Part shown: positions 1-7,041 of the stretch, one piece after another
How positions within the stretch are numbered: position 1 is the stretch's first letter
Layout: every line of letters begins with the position of its first letter
Translations under genes and position numbers: made by a program
The notes under the pieces: model-generated
What the model saw: the letters and a program-made list of their open reading frames with translations, nothing else
Databases searched by the model: none
What the model was told of the DNA's origin: nothing
NCBI GenBank assembly: GCA_047615875.1
Contig: JBLHGU010000072.1
Coordinates: forward strand, 1 to 23,439
Length of the DNA: 23,439 bases
From: JBLHGU01 sp047615875
Lineage (GTDB): Bacteria > Pseudomonadota > Gammaproteobacteria > Arenicellales > CAJQKF01
Direction: 5' to 3'

Positions 1-1
1 T

Positions 2-184
2 ATGGCTGATGAAAAACGACTTCTATTACGCCTTTGGACAAAAATGCAGAATGGTCGACCTACCGTGCCGGAATTGAAAATTTTCGATGGTGAAAACGAG
101 CATGGTATCCCACAGCAGTCGGGTCGCACACCTAGTTTTGCGCGTCGAACACAGCGTAAATCCATTGCAGAAGTTAGTCGGTAA
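2..184 (+). CDS. TauD/TfdA-family dioxygenase, C-terminal end (partial)
   Basis: This frame is open from the window edge to a TAA at 182-184, so it is read as the 3' end of a gene that begins outside the window. The 60 visible residues contain RLLLRLWTKMQNGRPTVPEL, which resembles the 'RHLLRLW...GRPLPPEL' tail of TauD/TfdA-type Fe(II)/2-oxoglutarate dioxygenases and gamma-butyrobetaine hydroxylase relatives. In that fold the tail carries the late Arg that binds 2-oxoglutarate, but the His-Asp-His iron ligands lie upstream and cannot be seen. The FAD oxidoreductase follows 109 bases downstream on the same strand, so the two may form one catabolic unit. The family call rests on a short tail and is moderate; the substrate is unknown. 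Confidence 0.5.
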   Translation: MADEKRLLLRLWTKMQNGRPTVPELKIFDGENEHGIPQQSGRTPSFARRTQRKSIAEVSR

Positions 185-293
185 AAAGTTCGGTAAGCCC
201 AGGAATGCACTTAAGACTGGCTTCATGGAAATTATGCTGCACAAAGTTTTTATTAGGAATGTCTCGACAGCAAACTGGGTTAGCTAGAACACT

Positions 294-1631
294 ATGACTT
301 CACACTCACCATCGATCACAGACGATTTTAAAAGGACGCCCTATTGGTGGGATAAAACGCCATTACCTGCAAGCTCCCGAGTTCGTCCCCCATCGACTAC
401 CGATGTCTTAATTGTTGGCGCGGGTCTGTCGGGTCTGATGGTCGGACTTCACCTTGCTCGAGCCGGTGTTGATGTCACCATCGTTGACGCGGGGGTAGCG
501 GGGGAATTCGCCAGCACTCGAAACTTTGGTGCAATCGGTCGCACCATACGCTTAAGTTTTAGCGAGCTGGCTAAAAAATATAATCTGGAGTTTGCTACTC
601 GTGTTTATTCTGAAGCCAAGGATTGGACTAATTACACTGCCAATTTTATTCAGCGAGAAAATATTGCCTGCCGTTTTGAACGGGCGGGACGGGTAGTTGC
701 CGCACATTCTTTAGCAGCTTACGATGCTAGTGCTCGAGAGCTTGAGATAATGCAGCAGAATCTAGATGTTGATACACACATGCTAGATAGAAACCAACAA
801 CGCCACGAACTTGGCTCTGATGTATATCATGGCTGTGCAGTTTATGGCGATGTTGGTCACCTGGACCCATCGATGTATCACGGCAGTGTATATCGTCTCG
901 CTATCGCGGCCGGCGTAAATATCTACGATAAGACCACAGTACGTGATATACAAAAGCTACACGATACAGCGGGCTCGAAATATCGTGTGGTTTTAAACAA
1001 CGGAGAAATTCTCGCTGACCGGGTAGTCGTTGCAACCAATGCAGAAACCCCAAACAACAGTGCAATATTCAAGTACTTCCATCGTCGAACATTACCCCTG
1101 GGTGTTTATTCGGCAGTGAGTGCGCCGCTGGAACCAGAAATAATGCAACGCGTGTTCCCCAAAGGCCGTACGGTACTTGAAACCCGTCGCCTATATACGG
1201 GTATCCGACCTATTGTTGGAGAAAACCGCTTATTGGTTGTAGGTCAACATTTAAAACATTTTAAGAACGAGGAATCTGCCGCAGATGCGTTACGTCTGGA
1301 TATGTCAGCCCGATATCCACAACTGAGCTCAATGCAGTTTAGCCATGTCTGGCACGGAAAATTTTGTATCACCTTTGACTGGTTGCCCCATATGGGTAGT
1401 CATGAAGGCGTGTACTATCTTCATGGACTCAATGGCGCTGGCATACCTGCTTGTGGTTATCTGGGATACAAGTTAGCCATGAAAATTTTAGGGCAATCCG
1501 GCTCCGAGACAGTATTTTCGGAACGTGACTATCCCAAACGCTTCGGTTACACAGGCAATGCCTGGTTTATGCCCATTATAGGCAACTGGTACCGCGGTCT
1601 CGATCGGCGCGAAGCGAAAATGGCTCGCTAG
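294..1631 (+). CDS. FAD-dependent oxidoreductase, DAO family
   Basis: A complete 445-residue protein of the D-amino-acid oxidase (DAO) superfamily, to which gamma-glutamylputrescine oxidase, glycine/sarcosine oxidase and related amine oxidases belong. Visible features are a YWW motif near residue 17, a Rossmann dinucleotide-binding site VGAGLSGLMVGLHLARAG at about 41-58 followed by an acidic residue in VTIVDAG, a central substrate domain, a second nucleotide-contact segment RVVVATNAE at about 243, and a C-terminal FAD-closing segment HGLNGAGIPACGYLGYKLA at about 380. Length is normal for the family. It presumably oxidises an amine or amino acid with release of an imine and H2O2 or transfer to a carrier; the substrate cannot be read from sequence. 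The ATG has only a weak ribosome site. An IS scar follows the gene. Confidence 0.85.
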   Translation: MTSHSPSITDDFKRTPYWWDKTPLPASSRVRPPSTTDVLIVGAGLSGLMVGLHLARAGVDVTIVDAGVAGEFASTRNFGAIGRTIRLSFSELAKKYNLEFATRVYSEAKDWTNYTANFIQRENIACRFERAGRVVAAHSLAAYDASARELEIMQQNLDVDTHMLDRNQQRHELGSDVYHGCAVYGDVGHLDPSMYHGSVYRLAIAAGVNIYDKTTVRDIQKLHDTAGSKYRVVLNNGEILADRVVVATNAETPNNSAIFKYFHRRTLPLGVYSAVSAPLEPEIMQRVFPKGRTVLETRRLYTGIRPIVGENRLLVVGQHLKHFKNEESAADALRLDMSARYPQLSSMQFSHVWHGKFCITFDWLPHMGSHEGVYYLHGLNGAGIPACGYLGYKLAMKILGQSGSETVFSERDYPKRFGYTGNAWFMPIIGNWYRGLDRREAKMAR

Positions 1632-1680
1632 AAACCAGGTCAATTGCTATAGGATAACTTTAATTTCCATGGGCCCAATT

Positions 1681-1718
1681 CGCTTGAATGTCTTAGTGAC
1701 AAGTTAACCTGTAATCCG
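1681..1718 (+). repeat. IS6-like right-end scar (degenerate)
   Basis: The stretch TTGAATGTCTT...AAGTTAACCTGTAAT resembles the right end of the element at 23137-23207 (TTGAAT..CTT...AAGTTAACTTG). Its last 15 bases are also close to the reverse complement of the left end GCATTACCAGGTTAAC found at 1837. It is read as the decayed right terminus of an IS copy whose body is gone. The match is partial and contains gaps, so confidence is limited. Confidence 0.4.
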
Positions 1719-1834
1719 CTGTTGGACGGCCTGCAAAGTGCAGTATATTGTTTATCTGAAAGGCACAAGGACACGTAATAATCAGCCATTACAAGGAGTA
1801 ATAACGCCGTCAGGCGGCGAATAGGCTATGCACT

Positions 1835-1854
1835 GTGCATTACCAGGTTAACCG
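1835..1854 (+). repeat. IS6-like left-end scar
   Basis: GTGCATTACCAGGTTAACCG matches 19 of 20 bases of the left end at 16929 and resembles the start of the element at 23002. Similarity stops at about 1854, where a coding remnant begins, so this is a solo end left after loss of the element body. It lies about 120 bases right of the opposing scar at 1681-1718. The bases between (about 1719-1834) hold nothing I recognise apart from a short GC hairpin (CGCC/GGCG, 1806-1817). Confidence 0.55.
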
Positions 1855-2049
1855 CCTACTGAAGAATATTCGTTCCAAGTTCTAGATAAAACTTGTCCGC
1901 CCATAGAACGCTTTAGTCCAGCAAGAAAAAGGATTACATTAATGGGGGCAGCCGGTGGTGGTTGTGTGGCATTATTCTTGGTACTTATATCCGCCCCATT
2001 GAAAAGAATTAGAGAAGAACTTAAAACCTACCGTAAAACAGCTGGATAA
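1855..2049 (+). pseudogene. Wzz-like chain-length determinant, C-terminal fragment
   Basis: Starting right at the IS scar, the frame reads PPTEEYSFQVLDKTCPPIER, then a basic stretch FSPARKR, then a hydrophobic helix (about MGAAGGGCVALFLVLISAPL) and a short basic/acidic tail ending at TAA 2047-2049. The order 'xxxFQVLDxAxxP...SPxRxxI' followed by a glycine-rich membrane helix is the usual C-terminus of Wzz/PCP polysaccharide co-polymerases. Only about 64 residues remain, there is no start at the 5' edge, and an in-frame TAA lies inside the IS end. An internal ATG at 1942 could start a 35-residue peptide, but its ribosome site is poor. I therefore call it a truncated remnant, probably cut by the insertion or by an IS-mediated deletion. 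Confidence 0.5.
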
Positions 2050-2095
2050 TTTACTCTATGAATATACTCGAGAAACATTTGAATAGAGAAGACGA

Positions 2096-2656
2096 ATGAG
2101 ACGCCCTAGTCACCAGGTGTTAGTAAAGTTCCTCTTGTTATGTTTGGTTCTATTTACTTACTTTGCTTACCTGACTTATCAGTATGATCTTTTAACCGGA
2201 GGAATTGCTTCTTTAATAACGTGGAGCTTCTTCGTGCTTTGTACGCCAATTGCGGATGCAGGCTTCTTGTTAGATTTTCCCATAAGAATACTGTTTGGAA
2301 TTCGGATGATTTGGTCCGAAATAGTGGTCTGGGTGATAGCAATTTTAATTAATATTTTGTCACTAATGTACTTTAGTGAATATTATGAAATAACTTTAGT
2401 CACGCAAACAATGAAAATTATAATAACGACTCCCGCGCCATACTGGCTAGTTATAATACTATCTGGAGTTGGAACGTTTCTCTCGATTCGCTTCGGCGAT
2501 GAATTGATGGATGTATTGCATCATAAGGATAGAAAATTCTATCTGAGTCATCAATTTAAGCATGAAATAGTCCTCTTCATTTTCTTCCTATTTGTGCTTT
2601 TTGGTTATTATAAAATCATCTCTACCTTAGGATTGGGTTTTGGCTCAGAGAGCTAG
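2096..2656 (+). CDS. Multi-pass inner-membrane protein, unknown function
   Basis: The product has 186 residues and is strongly hydrophobic. Likely membrane helices lie at about 8-28, 34-54, 70-93, 113-130 and 152-175, separated by short loops. A conserved-looking block, FVLCTPIADAGFLLDFPIRI, occupies about 46-65, and a charged cytoplasmic-type segment with several His and Lys residues (LHHKDRKFYLSHQFKHE) precedes the last helix. I recognise the protein only as a conserved bacterial membrane protein and cannot assign an activity. The ATG at 2096 is preceded by a weak purine-rich stretch. It lies just after the Wzz fragment and 75 bases before tspO on the same strand, so it may be co-expressed with that cluster. 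Confidence 0.75.
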   Translation: MRRPSHQVLVKFLLLCLVLFTYFAYLTYQYDLLTGGIASLITWSFFVLCTPIADAGFLLDFPIRILFGIRMIWSEIVVWVIAILINILSLMYFSEYYEITLVTQTMKIIITTPAPYWLVIILSGVGTFLSIRFGDELMDVLHHKDRKFYLSHQFKHEIVLFIFFLFVLFGYYKIISTLGLGFGSES

Positions 2657-2680
2657 TCGTGCTACCAGGTTCTCAATAAA

Positions 2681-2700
2681 CCCAGCTAATTATCGCTGGG
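2681..2700. terminator. Candidate hairpin between membrane-protein gene and tspO
   Basis: CCCAGC (2681-2686) and GCTGGG (2695-2700) form a perfect 6-bp stem around an 8-base AT-rich loop. On the plus strand no T-run follows. On the minus strand the stem is followed by TTTATTG. It could be a weak or partial terminator, or an RNA processing stem ahead of tspO; function is unproven. Confidence 0.3.
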
Positions 2701-2731
2701 CGACAGTGAGTCTGATTGGAGTATCCGGATA

Positions 2732-3226
2732 ATGTTGTTATCTAAAAAGATGCGGGTTTTGGGGCTTTTCTGTTGGTTGACTATTAGTTTTGCAACTTCT
2801 GCAGTTGGAGCAATTGCCTCAATTCAGGCAAGGTCGTTTTATGGTCAACTAACCCAACCGGTATGGGCGCCGCCGGGCTGGCTTTTTGGCCCGGTTTGGA
2901 CTCTGCTTTACATTATGATGGCAATTGCAGCCTGGTTGGTGTGGTGTAACGGAGGTTTTCGCAATAATGCCGCAGCGCTAATTTTGTTTTTTGTACAGCT
3001 TGTGTTAAATGCAGTGTGGAGTTGGCTGTTCTTTGCTTGGCAACTAGGTGCTTTATCGTTCATAGATATTGTTATGTTATGGTTGTCTATAGTAGTCACC
3101 ATCACTTATTTTTGGAAAGTACGTCCGCTCGCTGGTATATTGCTTTTGCCCTATTTACTTTGGGTAAGTTTCGCATCATGCCTTAATTATTCCATATGGC
3201 AGCTTAACCCTTCGGTTTTGGGGTAG
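2732..3226 (+). CDS. tspO: TspO/MBR family tryptophan-rich sensory protein
   Basis: A 164-residue, five-helix membrane protein with the hallmarks of TspO/MBR (the bacterial relative of the mitochondrial translocator protein). These are QPVWAPPGWLFGPVWTLLY at about 41-59, the LNAVWSWLFF segment of helix 3 at about 91-100, and the helix 5 region PYLLWVSFASCLNYSIWQLN at about 140-159, which corresponds to the porphyrin/cholesterol-recognition part. Family members bind tetrapyrroles and take part in light, oxygen or stress responses. GGAG at about 2718-2721 is a plausible ribosome site for the ATG at 2732; Met-7 is an alternative start. The DUF523-DUF1722 gene downstream is a common partner of tspO in photolyase-type stress clusters. 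Confidence 0.93.
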   Translation: MLLSKKMRVLGLFCWLTISFATSAVGAIASIQARSFYGQLTQPVWAPPGWLFGPVWTLLYIMMAIAAWLVWCNGGFRNNAAALILFFVQLVLNAVWSWLFFAWQLGALSFIDIVMLWLSIVVTITYFWKVRPLAGILLLPYLLWVSFASCLNYSIWQLNPSVLG

Positions 3227-3367
3227 TGCGACTCCAATATGTGGATGCACATGGAGCTTATGAATCTGTTGTAGGCCCTTTTTAGTTTTGGATATTTGGA
3301 CAAGATCTACATTATTAGTGAAGTTTAAATATGCTTGAATATCATCTTCATCTTTCACTGGGTTTAT

Positions 3368-4315
3368 ATGTCGTTGAGTAATATAAAAATTGGAATAAGT
3401 AGTTGTTTATTAGGTGAAAATGTCCGCTTTGATGGCCAACACAAGAAAAACTCTTTTATAACTAGTGTATTGAAGGACTATTTCGAATTTAGGTCGTTTT
3501 GTCCAGAAGTGGCCATTGGCCTAGGTATTCCCCGAGAACCCATTCGTCTGGTTTCAGTTGATGGTGAAATACGTTGTAGAGGTACGCGTAATGAAGATCT
3601 TGATGTAACCCATGAATTGCAACAAACTGCTCGAAAACAACGTGATTGGCAGCATGACTTGTGTGGATACATCTTGAAAAAAGATTCACCCAGTTGTGGG
3701 ATGGAGCGGGTAAAGGTTTATGGTGGTAAAATGTCAACTCGGAGCGGTGTTGGCGTTTACGCAAGTGAGCTTCTAACAAATTTTCCTTCTCTGCCAGTAG
3801 AAGAAGAGGGTCGTATGAAAGATGCACATATTAGGGAAAATTTTATACGCCGTGTGTATGTTTACTCGCGGTGGAAAGACATGTGCAATGGAGATCTAAC
3901 TATCGCCAAGTTGCAAAAGTTTCATGCAAGTCATAAATTTATCTTGATGAGTCACAATCAGTCTCAAACCCGAGAGTTGGGCGCGATGCTTTCTGAGAAA
4001 CGCATGGATAAATTGCAAGATTTAGCAGATCGCTATCTTACAAAGTCAATGCTGGTATTGAAGAAAATAGCCAGCAGAAAGAACCATGTTAATACGCTGC
4101 AGCATATTCAGGGATACTTGAAAGAAAGTTTGGATGCGAGTGATAAGGCTGAGCTGGTAGAGATAATAGAGAACTATAAAAATGGTTTAGTACCGCTAAT
4201 AGTACCCATTACTTTACTACGCCACCACTTTAGGCGAAGTCCCAATAAATATATTACCGAGTCCTATTATATGTCTCCCCACCCGGGTGAGTTGATGTTG
4301 TTGAATAATATATGA
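3368..4315 (+). CDS. DUF523 and DUF1722 domain protein (YbgA-type)
   Basis: The product has 315 residues. The N-terminal half is DUF523: KIGISSCLLGENVRFDG near the start, then FCPEVAIGLGIPREPIRLV and a cysteine motif KKDSPSCGMERV at about 104-115. The conserved cysteines (SSC, FCPE, PSCG) suggest a metal or cluster site, though none is proven for this copy. The C-terminal half, from about residue 185, is DUF1722, the domain of E. coli YbgA, with a typical FHASHKFILMSHNQ block. I start the gene at ATG 3368, because the DUF523 domain begins there; the upstream TTG at 3335 would add 11 residues with no family support. The stop overlaps the next start (ATGA), which suggests translational coupling. 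In other bacteria such genes often sit beside photolyase. Confidence 0.88.
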   Translation: MSLSNIKIGISSCLLGENVRFDGQHKKNSFITSVLKDYFEFRSFCPEVAIGLGIPREPIRLVSVDGEIRCRGTRNEDLDVTHELQQTARKQRDWQHDLCGYILKKDSPSCGMERVKVYGGKMSTRSGVGVYASELLTNFPSLPVEEEGRMKDAHIRENFIRRVYVYSRWKDMCNGDLTIAKLQKFHASHKFILMSHNQSQTRELGAMLSEKRMDKLQDLADRYLTKSMLVLKKIASRKNHVNTLQHIQGYLKESLDASDKAELVEIIENYKNGLVPLIVPITLLRHHFRRSPNKYITESYYMSPHPGELMLLNNI

Positions 4316-4812
4316 AGCAGATTATGGTCTTCGACTCAATGCAGACTGACTATGTTTATCAGTTAGTAGAGCCAATGGGAGAAAGTTTTCAAGCTGACTT
4401 CCAACCTGAGCTTACCCCCAAAAAAATGCTTTCCCTCGGTATCTTTGGTGGGAAATACCTGAACGATTGCCAAGATGAGTTTCCGTCCAGTTGGTTTTCA
4501 AATGGAAGGTTGAGCACTCGCACAAAAGATGTTGAGCTAAATTACTTTAGAGTAGATGCATCTCAGCCACTTAGCGAGTGGCGAAGAAAAGGGTGGATTC
4601 ATCCCCAGGACCCTCGGGGCTGGTTTCAATGGTATTGTCGTTATTTCATGGGACGTCGTTCAGAAGACGATTCCAGACAAATTAAAAGATGGAAAGCGTT
4701 TCGGCGGCACGTAGGTGCTGTTAGGAAAAACTGTGAACGATACGATGAGAGTTGTCGAAGAAAGCAGCGACAAGCGCTACTACATTGGGCCTATGATTCT
4801 AGAAATATTTAG
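4312..4812 (+). CDS. Conserved protein of unknown function, photolyase-cluster type
   Basis: The 166-residue soluble protein starts at an ATG overlapping the previous stop by 4 bases, so it is almost certainly translated with it. The C-terminal half is rich in Trp, Arg and Cys: WIHPQDPRGWFQWYCRYFMG at about 97-116, IKRWKAFRRHVG at about 123-134, and CERYDESCRRKQRQALLHWA at about 140-159. This tail pattern is familiar to me from hypothetical proteins encoded near photolyase/cryptochrome genes, but I know no established activity. The positively charged, Trp-rich C-terminus could bind nucleic acid or a cofactor, which is only inference. The TAG at 4810-4812 runs straight into GGCATTAC, which resembles the start of the local IS left end. 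Confidence 0.8.
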   Translation: MKQIMVFDSMQTDYVYQLVEPMGESFQADFQPELTPKKMLSLGIFGGKYLNDCQDEFPSSWFSNGRLSTRTKDVELNYFRVDASQPLSEWRRKGWIHPQDPRGWFQWYCRYFMGRRSEDDSRQIKRWKAFRRHVGAVRKNCERYDESCRRKQRQALLHWAYDSRNI

Positions 4813-5060
4813 GCATTACGTATTTACAGGGTATAGAAGTTATAAAGCATATGTCGATAGAAGTCGACGGAGAGGGAAAAGTCTGTTGGCAACCGTAAAA
4901 CTGATTAATCCCATCCGAACTGTCCCATCGTTCTGCAAGTTCGGCCATTTCTTCCAGCCAATTGAACGCAAATATCCTAATGTTCACACCAGCCGACTCG
5001 GGTATAAGAACGTGGAATGCGGAAATTTAAATGTCCAAATCAAGTCCAAATATTCTTGGG
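4813..5060. other. Non-coding stretch before IS scar
   Basis: No convincing gene. It starts with GGCATTAC (4812-4819), the first eight bases shared with the IS left ends, but similarity fades after that. A frame open through 4715-5071 overlaps the 3' end of the preceding gene, has an Arg/Lys-rich composition with no recognised domain, and stops just before the transposase tail. The stretch may be decayed IS body or decayed gene; I see no decisive homology. Confidence 0.4.
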
Positions 5061-5144
5061 GGGTTTCTTGATTGGCCTATTGTCGTTTCATGATTTGTAG
5101 AAGTTGGATTCTTCTGACCTTAAGAATTTAACTTGTCGATACCC
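5061..5144 (+). mobile_element. IS6-family transposase tail and right terminus (remnant)
   Basis: The frame GFLDWPIVVS followed by TGA (5091-5093) corresponds to NDWRSVVA-stop at 23132-23158, the end of an IS6-type transposase. From 5072 to 5142 the DNA matches 23137-23207 at 60 of 71 positions, including the non-coding tail and the end TTAACTTGTCGATAC. TTAACTTGTCGATACCC (5128-5144), reverse complemented, agrees with the left end GGGCATTACCAGGTTAA at 12 of 17 positions, which fits imperfect terminal inverted repeats. No catalytic DDE residues remain. Confidence 0.65.
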
Positions 5145-5454
5145 AACGCATCTGTCATGAACCTCTAAGCATTGGCTTCAAAATAACTGCTATAATATCT
5201 AGGCACGGAGGTTGGGGTTAAATAAAAATAGCGTTTATACTTTTTGCCTTATTTAAGCCAATACTCAGCCGCATCATATTACTAAAACCTTTATCTGGTG
5301 AGACGTGGTTTGTACTTGTGGCTGGAATCTTAAACTTTATCTTGTCAACAGCCGTAGATGAGATATTTTAGTTTTTCTAGGTACTCGGTTACTAGCTTAT
5401 TCAGCATGTCAGAAACTATTTTCCCTCTAAAACTAAATCCAATAACTGTTCTTT
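5145..5454 (+). promoter_or_regulatory. Leader of the TPS operon with a likely -10 box
   Basis: TATAAT at 5191-5196 is a perfect -10 hexamer. No convincing -35 lies at the standard distance; ATTGGC near 5171 is the nearest weak candidate. Transcription from here would give a leader of about 250 bases before tpsB. The leader contains GGAGG at 5207-5211 and a hydrophobic frame from 5222 to 5371 (about 49 codons ending AVDEIF-stop) with no standard start codon, which is either a gene remnant or an ATA-initiated peptide. No T-tailed terminator was seen. The promoter lies just beyond the IS right end, so it belongs to the TPS block rather than to the IS. Confidence 0.4.
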
Positions 5455-7041
5455 GTGTTTGTGCTAAGACGATCTGAAACTTTAGGCTATTTAGCGTTAT
5501 CGCTAACCCTGTTTTTGGGGCTTGCCTCTCCCGTTCGAACCCAGGCTTCCAGTTCTGTTTCCTTTGATGTTACCGGTTACACCATTACCGGAGAACTGCC
5601 AGGCAATATCCGCAATGTAGACTCGCTCTTAGCGCCGTATACGGGTACTTTCAACAACACAGAAGGTATTCAGGACGCTGCGGATACCCTGGAAAAGGCA
5701 CTGCATGCCAAAGGGTATACCTTTGTTCGGATAGTGATTCCCAGACAACCATTAGATGATGGCGAGATAGAATTACAGGTGCTTTCTTTAACTCTGGATA
5801 AGATTTCTATCTCAGGAAATCAGAATTTTGGCCGAGAAAATATTCGCAATAGTCTGCCTAGCCTGGTGCACGGAGAGTCACCGAATCGCAACGCCCTGGC
5901 ACGTAATTTGGACGTGGGTCGCGTCCATCCCTCACGCAAAGAGAAAATCACCTTTACTGCATCAGACTTGCCAGGCAAGGTGGATGCTCAGATTCAGGTT
6001 CAGGATCAAAAGCCCAGTAAGGTTTTCAGCTGGTTAAATAATACCGGTAACGATGAAACTGGCCGCTACCGATTGGGATTAGGTTACCAGAACAGTAATT
6101 TATTTGATCGTGATCATAACGCCACACTGACGTACACGACTTCACCGACAGAAACGAGTAAGGTCGATCAATTTGGTGTGGTCTACCAGGTGCCGCTGTA
6201 TGAAAGCGGTGCTTTGATAACCGTTTTGCTATCTGAGTCTGATGTGAATTCCGGCAGAGTTGCAGAGTTTTTTGATGTGGCCGGTAAGGGTTCGGTAAAG
6301 GGTTTACAGTTCACGCGTTTTTTCGCGCGCAAAGATGGTTATGCACAGCAGATTGAATTGGCCATCAACGACAAGTTATTTGACAATGATATTGACTTTG
6401 CTGGAGAAGCCCTGGGTATTGATGTACGCAGTCGGCCATTATCTCTGCAGTACAAGGGCAATTTAAGAAACAACAAATTCGAGAGTGACTTTAATCTTCA
6501 ATTAGCTGGAAATTTGTCTAGTGGCAGTCACAACAACCGAGTCGCTTACGCCAGTTCGAGAGTGGGAGCTTCTGATCATTGGTCGTTAATTCGCTACGGT
6601 GCAAGTATCAGGAAGACAATAAGGAACTGGAGCTTAAGCGGAAGATTTCGCGGACAGTATTCCAATGAACCACTGATTGGTGGAGAGCAGTTTGGAGTGG
6701 GTGGTTCAAATTCTATTAGAGGATTTCGAGAACGGGAGGTATCCGGTGATAAAGGTTACCTGTTTCAATTGGAGGCCTGGACACCGAAGTGGGGAAAGCA
6801 ACCGGCTCGGGGCGTCATCTTTGTGGAAAAGGGCCACTCCAAACTGATTGACCCGCTTCCGGGGGAAATGGGTTCAGATAGTATATTCGGTATCGGTGCC
6901 GGTGTAAGTTGGACATTTAAATCACGGTTAAGCATGCGGTTGGATATAGGCTATGCCGTTGACGGAGTCGATTCTGCAAACCAGGGAAGCACTCGTGATG
7001 GCGACGAGCGGGTTCATTTAAATCTGGGCTATCAGTGGTAA
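5455..7041 (+). CDS. TpsB outer-membrane transporter (ShlB/FhaC/HecB family)
   Basis: The 528-residue protein is the outer-membrane pore of a two-partner secretion system and exports the exoprotein encoded next. It shows a hydrophobic signal peptide (about 1-31), a first POTRA domain (about 36-112, FDVTGYTITGELPG onward), a second POTRA (about 114-185, with LARNLDVGRVHPSRKEKITF), then a 16-strand-type beta-barrel from about 190 to the terminal aromatic LGYQW. The diagnostic L6 motif is present as IRGF at 421-424 after GVGGSNS. Length is normal. The start is a GTG without a clear ribosome site, and a second GTG lies two codons on. The stop overlaps tpsA by 7 bases, so the two are one operon. 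Confidence 0.93.
   Translation: MFVLRRSETLGYLALSLTLFLGLASPVRTQASSSVSFDVTGYTITGELPGNIRNVDSLLAPYTGTFNNTEGIQDAADTLEKALHAKGYTFVRIVIPRQPLDDGEIELQVLSLTLDKISISGNQNFGRENIRNSLPSLVHGESPNRNALARNLDVGRVHPSRKEKITFTASDLPGKVDAQIQVQDQKPSKVFSWLNNTGNDETGRYRLGLGYQNSNLFDRDHNATLTYTTSPTETSKVDQFGVVYQVPLYESGALITVLLSESDVNSGRVAEFFDVAGKGSVKGLQFTRFFARKDGYAQQIELAINDKLFDNDIDFAGEALGIDVRSRPLSLQYKGNLRNNKFESDFNLQLAGNLSSGSHNNRVAYASSRVGASDHWSLIRYGASIRKTIRNWSLSGRFRGQYSNEPLIGGEQFGVGGSNSIRGFREREVSGDKGYLFQLEAWTPKWGKQPARGVIFVEKGHSKLIDPLPGEMGSDSIFGIGAGVSWTFKSRLSMRLDIGYAVDGVDSANQGSTRDGDERVHLNLGYQW

Noticed and set aside
4715..5071. 118-codon plus-strand frame overlapping the end of the 166-residue gene
   Set aside because: Its first third lies in another frame of a well-supported gene, the remainder has no recognised domain, and it ends in IS debris.
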